Shown: one piece after another, positions 11,650-23,514 of the stretch
Layout: each line of letters begins with the position of its first letter
Position numbering within the stretch: position 1 is the stretch's first letter
Assembly: GCA_028023455.1 (NCBI GenBank)
Contig: JAQFVV010000152.1
Coordinates: 2,728,001 to 2,792,000, forward strand
Length of the DNA stretch: 64,000 nucleotides
Direction: 5' to 3'
Source: Epiperipatus broadwayi
Lineage: Eukaryota; Onychophora; Udeonychophora; Euonychophora; Peripatidae
The notes under the pieces: generated by a model
Databases searched by the model: none
Told to the model about the DNA's origin: nothing
The model's input: the letters and a program-made list of their open reading frames with translations, nothing else
Translations under genes and position numbers: made by a program

Positions 11650-13640
11650 TTATACGCTTATCAAATATCTTTTATTCACAATGCCCTTCCAACAATAAGT
11701 TATTCTTATCTTTTATCATATCTTATTGTATTTGTTTTGCATGTGGTCCTTTCCTTTTCTTTAGACTATCATTATGAACAGTAGGAAGAAAAACTATAAA
11801 CACCAAAATGAATTACCTCGATGTTTACTTTATAGTCCAGTAACACAAATAATATTTTGGATAAGTAAACTAATTTAGTAAACCATCTTACAAACTAGGA
11901 ATGGAGGCAACTAACATTTATTTATTAACTACTATGTCATTATTACTTCAATGACTCTACCATAAGAAATACTGTCTTAATTCTAAAGCTCTTATGGAAT
12001 ATAATGATTATTTTTTATATAAATCTCTCAAATTCCTACAATAATAATATGGGCATCCTTTGGATCCAACCCCACTACATATGACATTAGTTTTTCAAGA
12101 TGACATTACACTATCCTGGCATTTTAAAGTTATCCATTCAACATGTATATATTTTTTAGCATCAGCATCCATTAACTTTCTCATTCTAGTATATGATGTT
12201 ATCTCCTTATCTTTTATGCATCTATAATTATGATGATCATCTAACAAAACAACTTATTCTTATGATAAAACGTCATAGTATACTTTTTGCATTATAATGT
12301 TTGAGATCATAGATCATCCCCTTAACTATTACATTCACTCTATTTCATTTATATTATACCCATATTATACATTAATATTTATCTTAACAGTATACCTTTT
12401 CTTTACTCATAATTATTATCCAGTCTTTATTATGAAATATATATCAATATAATAAATTGATAATCTCATATATACCACTTTTCTTATAATAAACTATTAC
12501 TCTTAATATATACTAAAATTGCATAAAATCATATCAAATTACCCAATACTATCTTTTAATTCATTAGTGCATCCATACAAAAATTTTATAATTAAGCATA
12601 CTATACATTTAATTTTAAAATTAATACATCATATTTTAAAATTATCTTTTCTGTCTTACCATAAAATACCTTATATCATCACAAAACATTAACAATGAAA
12701 AAAAATTATAAAATTGAAATGTTTTTCAATCCAAAAAAAAAGTCTCAAAATTTTTCACCATTATTTCCATGACAATGATCGATGGTTGAAACTTAATCCC
12801 TTGTCATTGTTTTCTTTCTTCTCCCACTAGAAAACATTGTTTAAAGAACAACATTTTAAGATAAAAAGAATATTAATTGTTAATAAAATCTTCTTAAGTT
12901 CTCATGCTCTTTAAATATTTTATAGAATCCTGGCATTTTAAACTTGAGTGCACTTTAAAATCTGGGACATTCAATAATTTTACAATAATTTTTCAAATAC
13001 TAAATATTAGTTTATAACTCTCATTTCCATTAAAAAAAAGATAGCATGTACCTAACTGGTCTGTAAGCATTCTAACTTTGACTTTTATTTGTTCATATTT
13101 GATGGGGTATTTTATAAGGTTGATTTACAATATATATATCAACTAGTTCTAGTTTGTCATAATATTGTAATTCATTTCTTTTTTTTTTAATATTCATTAT
13201 TAAAATAAATGATTCTCTCTTTTAAATTTTCATACTCTTGACATTTTTCATCAAAATACACATCTTTTCCTAGTGGCCAAAATTACTTTATCATTATTTG
13301 TTTTTAACACCATATAAAAAACATCAATTATTCTGGCAAAAAACCCTTCATTATTAATAAAATATATATTATTTATTCTTATTACATTTCAATTTTATTT
13401 CAGCATATAAGTCATTTAATCCAATATAATTCTTTTAAAATAGATTTATAATTACTATCAAGTAACTATCTTAAGTTCTGTAAAATGTTTTTATAATTTT
13501 ATAACAATTGTATCTTTTCACTAACAAAACATTTTCTTACACAACAATATCTGCAAGCTTCTTCAATTTGTTTATAATCCTTTCCAACTTTTTCCAAGAA
13601 TAATAACTTTCTTTTTACTTTTACTAGTAGTCACGTTTTG
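11650..13640 (-). other. Unidentified, heavily decayed coding-like region
   Basis: The minus strand gives peptide-like fragments in shifting frames, for example QIEEACRYCCVRKCFVSEK near 13560, ARIIDVFYMVLKTNNDKVIL near 13300, ELVDIYIVNQPYKIPHQ near 13130 and GVGSKGCPYYYCRNLRDLYK near 12050. These look more protein-like than chance and may be one old transposable element, but I recognise no domain. The motif CCTGGCATTTTAAA occurs at both 12116 and 12930. Confidence 0.2.
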
Positions 13641-14031
13641 ACTACAATTTGATATTTAAGATCGAAGTCAGTTCCTCAGTAAAGAAATTTTTTTTTGTTT
13701 ATTCCATGGTCTCTTTATAATTCTCTTAAGTTATCTTGTATAATTTATTCAGCGTATTGAAAGTAACTTAATTAATTTAAAATAAAATAAGATAAAAATT
13801 TTCTAATTTTTTAACTAACTAATAATAAGTTACTAAATATCACATGATCACCATTTCTTATGCTTGCTCATAACTATTGTTAAAACTGGCAAAATTCTCC
13901 ATACATCAGTGTTACTCAGTGCAAGCCATAGTAATCAATGGTTGCCAGAAAGCTTGTGCATAAAATCCCTATATAGTGCCTACTCATCCAATATCCCCAG
14001 ACTAGTTTCTGGCACTAGATAGAGATTTTAT

Positions 14032-14121
14032 CCATACAGTAATGCCACTCAGTGCAAGCCGGAGTAATCAATGGGCATCCATTGATTACTCCGGCTTGCA
14101 CTGAGTGGCATTACTGTATGG
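14032..14121. repeat. Perfect 43-bp palindrome with 4-bp spacer
   Basis: Arm 14032-14074 and arm 14079-14121 are exact reverse complements separated by GCAT. The arms are the inner terminal block of the hammerhead family (CCATACAGTAATGCCACTCA ... AATCAATGG). Other copies of this block in the window differ by several substitutions. Confidence 0.95.
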
Positions 14122-14407
14122 AGAGTTTTGCCTGTTTTAATAACAGTTATAAGCAAGCATAAGAAATGGTGATCATGTGATGTTTAGTGGTTTAATAGCA
14201 ATCCTGCCTAATAGGATAGCGGAGACACCAAAATGTATGTGTACTGAACCGAGTTCAGACTTATATGACTATATAAGCTAATGAGCTTAGATTGAAATTA
14301 TTATTGTGTTTTCAATTTTATTCTCATAGTTTTGTAGTTAAGTAGAGATAAAAGGTGGTTGCTGGAGGGTTGTAGTAGATCCTAAGATCTAGATGCAGTG
14401 CTCTCAG

Positions 14408-14465
14408 ATCCAAGGCTCCTCACTGACAAAGGCCCAAGCCAGAAACTAGTCTGGGGATATTGGAT
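14408..14465 (+). ncRNA. Hammerhead ribozyme relic (core mutation)
   Basis: Same fold as 40920-40978: stem I outer strands ATCCAA / TTGGAT, GAAA followed by the palindrome ACTAGT, and C at the cleavage position (14451). The core reads CTGACAA instead of CTGANGA, so the essential G8 is A. It is predicted to be inactive. Confidence 0.7.
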
Positions 14466-14579
14466 GAGTAGGCACTAAATAGGGATTTTATGCACAAGCC
14501 TTTTGGCATTCTTTGATTACTCTGGCTTGCACTGAGTGGCACTACTGTATGGAGAGTTTCGCCTGTTTTAATAATAAGC

Positions 14580-17200
14580 TATTAGCTCTCACTTTTTAAT
14601 TAATTTCCTTTCTTTTTCATTTGCTATCACCTTTTTATATTGTAGACAGTATGACATCAGATCATTAATTAAATCAATTTCATTGGTCATCTTTGGTACC
14701 TTTTTTTGGCAAAAATTAATTTTTGTCTACAATTTGAAATAAGATAGCTAAATATTTAAAAACCAAATTATTAAATTTAATTCCTTTCAAATTTAAATTT
14801 AAATACTACTATAATTTTTATTCTTTATAATAATTATCTATTCAAATTAAAATGTGTAATTAATAATTATATTTAACATACAATATTATTATTTAAAAAT
14901 TGTAATATTATAAAATTTAATATTTCCAATTAGAAGAAAATATTATTTTCAATAAATAAATGAAATACATTTATTCTTGTTAGTAAGACTCTGCAAATAT
15001 ACCTTCAAAGAGTCAGTGAAATAAAAATTCAATTAATATCTCATTCATAACTATTGTAAAGTTTAATAAATATTATCAAATCAGATAAGTATACTGTAAG
15101 CATGCTTGTAACTATTAAATACTATTACCCTTGAACTAAATATGATTATTTAAAATATATATGATTATTGTGAACAGAATCCTACACTTACATCCTATAT
15201 ATTAAACTATTTATACATAATATAAATTAAAAATTAATAATAATACAATTATATGTTTTCTAAATTTAAAGTTTTGACTATTATATAAAATTTACATCCT
15301 TTGAAACAGTTAGCAAATCAAAGGTTACAATATATATATATTAAATGTAAAAGTATAATACCTGTTATAAAAAAAATATTATATATATATAAAATATTTA
15401 AAACTAATAATATGAGTGTGTATAATAATAATCTAGTAACAGAATATTAACATGTATTACAATCATGGACAAATTAAACATGTATTTAAAAAAAAAAAAA
15501 ACTATTGCAAATATAAAAATTAATATCAATAAATGTAAATATTTCTATAATATAGGAATTTCATTCTTATATATACAGTATTTAAAATTTTTGTATTATA
15601 GACTTATATTGCAGTCTATAAAAATGCATGCACAACTAAAATTGTACAAATGAATATGTCTATCTTTATTCATGTCTGCATATAACATATATATATATGT
15701 AATCAAAATTGCCCCAAATTCTGAACTCAACCAGACTAACCAAGAAAATAAACTCTAAAACACTATCAACGGTTTCACTGATACAGACTTCTCAATTATA
15801 TATATATAGTTCTCAAAATATTCTTGATAGCATACAAATATTTAATAAAGTTTCATTAAATGACATGTCTGTGGTATCATTAAATTGTTTATTAAATATT
15901 TAAATATCTATTTACATCCAAAATTTTGTTGTGACAAAATAAACATTACATAGTTCTGCATAATGCACTCATAATAAACCATTAAAAGAAGACAATTGAA
16001 CATAGCAGTGATATTTATATATGAATAATATTGCTACATCGGTGAGAATCAATCATTTCTAGGATGAGCAAAGCCTGAAATACATGTTATATCAAGATTG
16101 ATTGATATTTAAGTACTGCATAGTCTTTAAAAATTAATAAAATCTACTAGATTGTCCCTAAAGATTTAATATTATTTTATTTAATTATATATATTGTAAC
16201 CTAAGAAAGATGGAAGTGCATATGATATAGATGGTATTACAATACTCATTCTCATCCTATTGATCAGAACCCCTAACCAACTCAAAAGATCTACATATTG
16301 GATATCTCAAAATTTTAACCTATGAGATGGAGACATCAACTCACAACTTTTTGAAACACTAAACACATATCACAATAATTATAAGCTCAATAATATTAAT
16401 ATAGCCTAAGCTTACATTTATGCATATGCTCACATAAGAGCTATAATAATAAATAATATGCATTAACAAGACAAATCCAAAATCATAGCAAATTAAGAGG
16501 AGGATTCTCATACTTTCTCTTTTAAAATCTAATAACTCAATATTTTAAGCATATGACAGAAAAGACTTAGATTACTCTCAAATTCTCTTTCACCAGTACA
16601 TCCACAAAAATACTATCCAATCTTATAACTACTATGGTTATTTTTCAAAATGATAAGATTTAATGTACTGATTTTTTACTTTATTTTTTCCAAATAGTTC
16701 TTTCTTAAAATGATTTGATCTTAAGCATAGCAATTGTTTTTTAGATAATCTTATAAATAAATGTCAGGGTTTTTCATAATGAATAATCTCATAATCACTA
16801 ATTTTGCTTTATTTCTTGAAAATCTAGCAAGAATGTAATCATAGTGAAACAATACTGGCAGCAAGATATGATCTTAAACTTAAGATAATATCTTGTTGAA
16901 TTATAATTATAAAATTTACAATTAACATAAAACATAAAAACTCTTAAATTTAAAAATAATGATAGTACACTAGGATGACATTCTTCATACCATGAGCAGA
17001 AAAGGGATTTTGTGGCTACCCAAAATATCACTGTAATAGGTTTATTTTTAATCTTCTATTAAAATAAATTTAAGCAGTCTTTTTATCTTAATTGATGATG
17101 AATAAAATCAAGTCATCTTCCAACTTTATCAAGAATAAATAAAATTGACTAAAGTGATTTTATACCAAATAAATAAATGGTTTTATTATCTTTAATTAAT
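14580..17200. other. AT-rich sequence, no gene supported
   Basis: Very AT-rich with TA microsatellites (15340, 15390, 15690, 15800). Open frames at 15465-15653, 15709-15903 and 17031-16798 have AT-driven composition and no motifs. I see no RNA gene. Confidence 0.5.
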
Positions 17201-17204
17201 AATA

Positions 17205-17880
17205 AGAAAATCATGTCATACATCAAGCTTGTATTACAAATGTAATACAATGAGCATGCTAATAGCTCTAAACAAGATTTTCTGATAAATGCTGCAAGAG
17301 AAAGCATATTGAATATCTATATAGAATTATCCCTATCCTCGGGCTGATTTCAAGCTAATGGGTCTCATCAGTGAGGTGCTAAAGACATTCAGACACTAGA
17401 TTTAAAATATCAACTCAAGCCCACTATTTCTCTAATGAGCTGTTAGCATGCTCATTATATTACATTTGTAATACAAGCGTATTAAATTAAGTCTCATGAT
17501 GTATGACTTGATTCTCTTACTATTATAGTTTGGTTTTTGAGGTTTTGGCATTATATTGCTAAGGCTATTAATATATGGAATAATTGAACTTCGTTCAGAT
17601 CCATATAGCTATTTAAGTTAGATAGCTGGATTTGAAGACATATAGATATCTGAAAATTTCAGATTTTCTACTTAATAGTTAAGTATTAAATAAATGCTGG
17701 GCTTGAGTTGGGTATTATAGATCTAGGGTCTGAATGTCCTTGCACCTCGCTGACGAAAGCCAAAACTGGTTTGGGGATAGGGATAATTCTAGATAGAGAT
17801 TTTAAATGTTTTCCCTTGCAGCATTTATCAGAAAAGCTTGTTTAGAGCTATTACTACGCTCATTATATTATATTATCTTT
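17205..17880. mobile_element. Second foldback family with decayed hammerhead cores
   Basis: Same plan as the first family but different sequence. An inverted unit (about 17205-17420) meets a direct unit (about 17437-17880). Inverted arms share GTATTACAAATGTAATACAA, GAGCATGCTAA and GCTGCAAG/CTTGCAGC blocks. The minus strand near 17395-17335 reads CCTCACTGATGAGACC, then GAAA and GAGGATAGGG, so the core heptamer and GAAA survive, but stem II is poor and the pre-cleavage U is C. The plus strand near 17745-17780 reads CTCGCTGACGAAAGCC and AAAACTGG, with stem II deleted. Both cores look inactive. Confidence 0.6.
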
Positions 17881-18144
17881 AATTAAATAAAATAATTGTT
17901 TCTTTGATGTTCTCTTAACATCAGTAATGCAATGTAAATAAAGTAACTTTCAAATAATATTTTTTTTATTTTTATGTACTTCCAATGTATAAATATATAA
18001 TTATAACTGTTTGGTAAATATTATAAGATTTTTTAAAGATGCAGATGATGATAATATACAAATAGGCATGAATTAATAAAAATAATATTAACACTAAACA
18101 ACATTCAATAGACAAATATCAAGAAATATAAATCAACTTCTTTT

Positions 18145-18365
18145 TAAATCTTGTTTTTTTATGACTATTAAAAAAATATAACCATACACCAATGTTTAGA
18201 CTATTTTACAATATAGTCTTTATCAAGGAAACTGAAAATAGAAATACAAATACATAATAATAAATATAAATACCAAATATTCAAAAACAAAAACACTAAA
18301 AAATACTATTTATCTCAAACCCTTTTTATTACAACAATCTCAAAATTTTATCACATTTCTTACAT
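18145..18365. repeat. Left inverted terminal repeat of PLE-2
   Basis: Imperfect reverse complement of 19600-19835. Shared blocks include the TTTCCTTGATAAAGACTATA type motif, CAAACCCTTT and CAACAATCTCAAAA. The hairpin GACTAT...ATAGTC sits where PLE hammerheads usually have stem II, but the core is lost (TTGATAA for CTGATGA; TAAA for GAAA). Confidence 0.7.
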
Positions 18366-18393
18366 TTATATACCCTATCAAAAAATACGTCGT

Positions 18394-18405
18394 CCCCCCC
18401 CCCCC
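18394..18405. repeat. C12 homopolymer
   Basis: A run of twelve C residues in otherwise AT-rich DNA, just inside the left repeat of PLE-2. It could be a real slippage tract or an assembly artefact. Confidence 0.9.
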
Positions 18406-19620
18406 AAATTAATTAACAAATTATCATTTTATTTTATTTTTCTATTCAATTAACATTCTATTTACTTTAGGTTCAATTTCACTAATGTAAATTCTTTTTA
18501 TTATTCTTTCATAATATAATTTTATACATTCTAGACTTTATTTCAAAATCTTTATGTTTACATTTAGTCATATGATTGTAAGTAGCAGAACTTTTAATCT
18601 AGTTCCAATATATGACATCTCTATATTATTTTGAATACAATTTAAACATTTTATTATGTAAACCAAATTTATAATTTCTAAATTATTACACTCCTGATTA
18701 TTATTAATTAAAAAACTTTTTTTTTCTTTTTATAAACAGATTAAATGAAAACATTATATTTCTTATTAATCATTTTGAATAATTTTCTAACTTAAACAAA
18801 TCTTTTGAAATATTGAAACCAATATAAATTATCTTATTATTAATTCTCTTATTTATTCCTATTCTATTCTTTATTTTATCAATATTTTTATTAGAAAATA
18901 AACCTTTAATAATATTTCTAGGATAATCATTTATAAAACATTCATGCTTTATCATTATAATCTCACTTTTAAACAAATTATTATGTGAACATAATTTAAT
19001 TGCTCTTTGAATTCTATTATTGATAATATTTGTTTTACTATAATTATCAATATTCGATAACCAATTATTTAATAAACCAAAAAATGTTTTCTTTGTATAT
19101 ATAGAAGTTTCTTTTATAACATTACTATTATTACCAAGTTTTTTATTAATCTTAACATTTATATATTCAATAATATTAATATTTTTTTTGATAGTAAATT
19201 TAATTTTTTCCTCTTTACTATTTATATATTTTAAAAAATTATCTGCCTTTTTTTTATTTCCATCAAATACCAAAAAATAATCATCAACATACCTTACATA
19301 AGAAATTGGTTTATTATTACTACTAACAAAATATTGTTTTTCAAAATTGTACATATATCCTCCTGTCAAAAATCCACTCAGACTATTTTCCATACTTAAA
19401 CCCTCTTTTTGTTTATAAAAATTATTCCCATATTTAAAAATAAGATCTCTACAACAAATAACTAATATTTTATACAAATTAAACTTTCTATTTTTAATTT
19501 GACCTCGTTAACCTTTATATATAATTCTATATTATTAATAGCAACTTCTGGTTCAATGTTAGTATACATATTAATTATATCTAATTTTAGATAGGGTTTA
19601 TAAATATAAGAGGTGTAATA
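18400..19620 (-). pseudogene. Penelope-like element RT with endonuclease relic (PLE-2)
   Basis: Minus-strand PLE lacking its N-terminus. Near 19600-19500, LDIINMYTNIEPEVAINN is RT motif A. The long open frame 19477-18770 (235 residues) holds the motif B region (FYKQKEGLSMENSLSGFLTG; usual MGSPLSP degenerated), catalytic motif C (YVRYVDDYFLVF), the IYTKKTFFGLLNNWLS region matching the PLE YRKPTFTG-L-NW block, and a C-terminal GFNISKDLFKL segment. Beyond its stop, at about 18620-18560, SATYNHMTKCKHKDFE resembles the nuclease C-terminal region. The element lies between inverted repeats (18145-18365 and 19600-19835), an arrangement seen in PLEs. It is more AT-rich and clearly distinct from PLE-1. 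Confidence 0.8.
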
Positions 19621-19835
19621 AAGTTTTGAGATTGTTGTAATAGAAAGGGTTTGAGGTAAAGAGTATTTTTTAGGGTTTTATTTTTTTTTTGGAATATTTG
19701 ATATTTCAATTTATTATGTGTTTGCATTTTTATTTTTAGTTTCCTTGATAAAGACTATACTATCAAATAGTCAAAATGTTCACGTATAGTTATATTTTTT
19801 ATAATAGTCATATAAAAGCAAGGTTTACAAAGAAG
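19600..19835. repeat. Right inverted terminal repeat of PLE-2
   Basis: Partner of 18145-18365. On the plus strand near 19741-19790 it reads CCTTGATAAAGACTATA, a short loop, ATAGTC and AAAATGTT: a hammerhead-shaped hairpin with mutated core residues. Confidence 0.7.
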
Positions 19836-19839
19836 TTGG

Positions 19840-20740
19840 TGCTTTGATTTATATTTATTGAAAATTATTTTCTACTTTTGAAAAGAAAACTGTGCAGATG
19901 ATATTTTAAATTTACAAATATCAAGATGTTTTATCACATAGGACTTACAAAATTATTAAAATAATTTCTCAAACAAATTAAAAATACTCTTTATTTAATA
20001 AACTCTAAATTGACTAGTTCATCCTGGTCTATATAATAGATATTTTGACATTTATGTCAAAAACACTTGGCATTTATGTATTGTATATTTATTATTATAT
20101 AAAATAACAACAGTCGTGTTATTTTATTATTATTTCAAGACCTTAAGTAAAACATAAGCTTGTTTGGTGATGAATGCTGAAAATGTATACCATTTTATGT
20201 ACCCAATTCTATATTTATAAATTTGATATTTTTTTTGAATTTAGAATATCTTGAGGTGCTAGCTAGGAACATCTACAAGTCATACACATCAAAATAACAC
20301 TCAGATAAACCAAGAATGTGACTGAAGGTAAGGATGGCATCTTGCAATACCTCCAAAATATCAAATGCTGGATGAAGTCATGATAGTTTATAACCTGTGG
20401 CTTTAGATAAATGCATCACTAAGATATCCACATTAAAGGATAAAAAAGCAAAGGCAAAAATAGATTGATAGCATGAACTCAATAAGCAGCTATGCATGAG
20501 ACGAGCTGGGCCTTTGTCACTAGTCAGGAAAAAAGAATGAACAAGCATTACATGCTTGGTATCATAAAAATGAACATTAAAACTGTGGGTAGATAAAATA
20601 ATCCATAAGAGAGAGACTAACATCACTATCCCTTAAAAATTCACTTGCAAGATATAATAAACTATAAGAAATAGACTATGCTACTATCTGTAGACAATAA
20701 TAACTGATATATAAAATTGATAAAATAATGGAGTACGAAA
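19840..20740. other. No gene seen
   Basis: AT-rich DNA. The part at about 20250-20640 is less AT-biased and may be an unrecognised repeat, but no coding frame or partner copy was found in the window. Confidence 0.4.
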
Positions 20741-20744
20741 AAGT

Positions 20745-21025
20745 TTATGTAATTATATGTTGGATTATTTCCATCATCTAATTATTAATTGTTAAATGTT
20801 TTTAGAAAAAATCAAACTTATTTTTAACACATACATTTATCTGTTAGTAATAGTACATGTTAGTATATAATAATTTTTCAAGTGGAATTATTCTCTCTTG
20901 TTCAGGTGTCAACGGCCTAATCAATGACAAAACTAGCACAGGAATTTACTTTGGGAATTTTACAATTTTGTGAATATTGAATTTAAGGCATTACTTTAAT
21001 GAACTAAATTATCCTGTAAAAATCA
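20745..21025 (-). mobile_element. tRNA-derived SINE, copy 2
   Basis: Same family as 9015-9315, minus strand. The head reads AATTTAGTTCATTAAAGTAA near 21010, and the tail includes the complement of GGATTATTTCCATCATCTA. It lies head to head with copy 3 (21262-21555). Confidence 0.6.
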
Positions 21026-21261
21026 ACAGAGAGTAGAAATTTCATACTCTTATTTATGAAAATTCACTTGATTTCTTTACTTTCTTTAAGGGCAAGATTA
21101 ATGAGAGATTATCAAAAATGAATTATCACATTAACACACTGTCCAGTATTTTTTTTAATCAAATGTATCTTCATTGGTAGATGTATTGTCTGCTGCTTAG
21201 AAATATGTTTTTATATATATATATTTAATCATCAAATTATATTTTTAATCACTGTTCAATA

Positions 21262-21555
21262 GAACAACTATTTTCACTAATATACATCCACATTCTCATA
21301 TTATATTATAGATGTAATTGCTTTAAATCAGTATTCATGAATCTAAATATTTGTGGTTCATTTCCCTTGCTTAAATTATCACTGGTTAGGCCAGCAACAT
21401 CTAAAGAAGAGGAGAATAATAGCACTTGAAATATGGTGTTATATAGTACAACCTATGTGTTATTACTGACAATTGACTGTATTTGGACAGTTTAAATAGT
21501 TTGATTTTTTCTAAAGAATTAATAATGAGGTGATATAAATAATCTAAGATATAAT
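21262..21555 (+). mobile_element. tRNA-derived SINE, copy 3
   Basis: Plus-strand copy with a degenerate tRNA-like head (TTGTGGTTCATTTCCC resembles a box B) followed by the shared body GGCCAGCAACATCTAAAGAA and TGTGTTATTACTGACAATTG. It abuts the RTE 3' relic that begins at about 21590. Confidence 0.6.
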
Positions 21556-21589
21556 TACATCTACAATACCATTATCACTAAGTTTCAAA

Positions 21590-21905
21590 GAAATATGGAA
21601 AGTTGTATGTTTTTCAATAGCAACAAGTGATCAAAAACAAAATACATGGATGACATCATTGAAAGAATTTAAGAGACTGACATGGAATTGGATTGGATAT
21701 ATTCCTAAAAGAGATATTATTGATGGACAGTTCAAGTTTTAAATTGAATTCCAAGCAAATGCAGTAACAAACCTCATGAAGTGAATGAAAGAAGTAAATT
21801 ACTTTGCCTATGCTCTGTTGAGAAGAAAGTTTATGGATTGGAGGGAAAGAATTAAACTAGAAGTGAGCTTCATTTTGCAATGGATTGATAATGATTTTAA
21901 ATTAT
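21590..21905 (+). pseudogene. RTE-type LINE 3' end relic
   Basis: Reading frames give LKEFKRLTWNWIGYIPKRD, then FILQWIDND. These match the C-terminus of the RTE copies at 45.3-45.5 and 48.6-48.9 kb (IKRLKWSWAGHIVRRDD ... FILQWIDNG) with heavy divergence. The rest of the element is missing, so this is an old 5'-truncated copy. It shows that the RTE lineage has been active over a long period. Confidence 0.65.
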
Positions 21906-21916
21906 ATAATAACCTT

Positions 21917-22354
21917 TAAGCCAATAAACATCACATGATCACCATTATTGGCTTAAAACCAATCCTGTCTAATAGGATAGTGGTGGTTATGGTTATTAAA
22001 GAACCAAAGACACCAAAATGTATAGGTACTGAACTGAGTTCAGACTTATATGATTATATAAGCTAATGAACTTGGATTGAAAATATTGTGTTTTCCAATT
22101 TAAGACTCATAGTTTTGTAGTTAAGTAGAGATAAAAGGTGGCTGCTGGAGGGTTGCATTAGATCCTAAGATTTAGGCGCAGTGCTCTCAGATCCAAGAAT
22201 TCTCACTGACGAAGGTACAAGCCAGAAACTAGTCTGGGGATATTGGATGAATAGGCACTAGATGGGGATTTTATGCACAAGCCTTCTGACATCCATTGAT
22301 TACTCTGGCTTGCACTGAGTGGCAATACTGTATGGAGAATTTTGCCTGTTTTTA
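21917..22354 (+). mobile_element. Hammerhead-bearing foldback element, copy B
   Basis: Begins with a short inverted tail (AACATCACATGATCACC) followed by ATTGGCTTAAAACCAATCCT, then a single full direct unit: ACTGAACTGAGTTCAGACTT, GATAAAAGGTGGCTGCTGG, the ribozyme (22191-22248), GGCTTGCACTGAGTGGCAAT and the end motif GGAGAATTTTGCCTGTTTTT. It lacks the outer tail on the right. This is the cleanest single unit in the window. Confidence 0.8.
22191..22248 (+). ncRNA. Hammerhead ribozyme motif (type I, palindromic stem III)
   Basis: Core CTGACGA at 22206-22212, a short stem II (GGT/GCC with one wobble, loop ACAA), GAAA at 22225-22228, the palindrome ACTAGT and cleavage-site C at 22234. Stem I pairs ATTCTCA with TGGGGAT (two G-U wobbles) and ATCCAA with TTGGAT. 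The pair next to the core in stem II is A against A, which is weaker than the 40.9-kb copy. Possibly active as a dimer. Confidence 0.7.
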
Positions 22355-22359
22355 TAATG

Positions 22360-23390
22360 TTTAGCTTTGTCAGAAACTAAATATTAAGTCAAATTTTTGT
22401 GTCAAGACACCTTAAAAAAATAATTATATAGCTTTATTTTATTGTGAATAAATTGTTGGTAATACTCTATAACACCATAATGTTTACGTAAGAACTGCTA
22501 TATCAGTATTTTATCTGTTATACAACTGTAAAATAAATTTTATAATATTAAATTATAAGACTTAAATAAATGTTTAAGATGCTAAAGTCTTTAAATATTT
22601 AAATAGCTGGTAATGTCAATGATAAACAGTGCATTTTTAAGTTAATAATGCTAATTTAGTTTTAATTTAACTGTTAAAATGTTTCAAAAAGCTTGTATTA
22701 ATTTTTAAAGTTAAGAAACCATATTCAACTCCTATTTTTGGTTTGCTGGAACTTAAAGCTATAATATTTTAATGTTAACATACAATATTCTAGTTAAATG
22801 ATTTTAGACTTTAATAATTAAAGTTAGAATTTTAAAGTAATGAATAAATGGATATTGTATGAAGGAATAAATATTATACTTATTTAATATTATTCGTTTT
22901 TAAAATATTTTTAAAAACAATTTAAAACTTATTCTGAGTTGTCTAAATTTAAAACAGTAATAAATAATGGTATTAAGTTATATTAATATTTGTTTTATTA
23001 AAGATATAATATAAATTTTAACTATGTAATATTTTATTTTTATCCTGGTATAATTTTTAATTGGTTATTTTTGTTTGCAATCAGGAAGTGTTTTTAATTA
23101 ATTTCAAGTGTCTAAAAATTGATTTATTGTAGAATTGAATATTAATTAGATAATTTTTGATTAACAATCTTCCATAGTGATAAATAGGTTAAGAATTCAA
23201 ACTAATCAGGGTGGAGGTTGTAGATTAAAAGGTTAATAAACATTCTGGTAAAATGATCTAATGAAGTAATTCTTTATTCTTTTTTTTAATTTTCTCATTT
23301 TTTTTATCACACATTTGTCTCATTTCAATTGTTTAATTTTTACAGTTGTATTTGAAATTTTAAAAAGTGTAATTTTCTTTAAATTTATTT
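22360..23390. other. AT-rich sequence, no gene seen
   Basis: No coding, RNA or repeat signal recognised. Ends in a T-rich tract that precedes the candidate exon at 23398. Confidence 0.5.
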
Positions 23391-23397
23391 TTTTCAG

Positions 23398-23510
23398 CTC
23401 AGTATGGTAGGATAATTCAACACAAATATCTGGATGGAAACACCAAAGCAACTGAAGTCTTTATAGCTAACATCTCTATTAGTAATATATTTCATTATTG
23501 CAATGTTTAG
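23398..23510 (+). CDS. Candidate terminal exon, weak RRM-like peptide
   Basis: A long T-rich tract ending TTTTTTTCAG at 23397 is a strong-looking 3' splice acceptor. The following frame (phase 2, from 23400) gives 36 residues to a TAG at 23508: QYGRIIQHKYLDGNTKATEV, then FIANISISNIFHYCNV. The first half resembles the YG-II----L-D--T----G-VFI pattern of RNA-recognition motifs, but too little is present to call a family. No partner exon is visible, so it may be a lone exon, a decayed copy, or chance. Confidence 0.3.
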
Positions 23511-23514
23511 AACA

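Larger units (their letters stand above)
13825..14570. mobile_element. Hammerhead-bearing foldback element, copy A
   Basis: A compound copy. A partial inverted unit (13840-14074) is followed by a 43-bp perfect palindrome and then a complete direct unit (14122-14570). The direct unit runs from an outer tail (GATCATGTGATGTTTAGTGG) through AATCCTGCCTAATAGGATAG, a ribozyme core at 14408-14465, GGCTTGCACTGAGTGGCACT and the end motif GCCTGTTTTAATA. The block from CCATTGATTACTC to GCCTGTTTT is therefore present twice in direct orientation about 400 bp apart, as expected of a tandem (dimeric) unit, plus once inverted. The inverted part keeps only the 3' half of its ribozyme (about 13989-14013). Confidence 0.8.

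Noticed and set aside
15465-15903. Two short plus-strand open frames
   Set aside because: Composition follows the AT-rich background; they contain poly-A runs and TA repeats and no motif.
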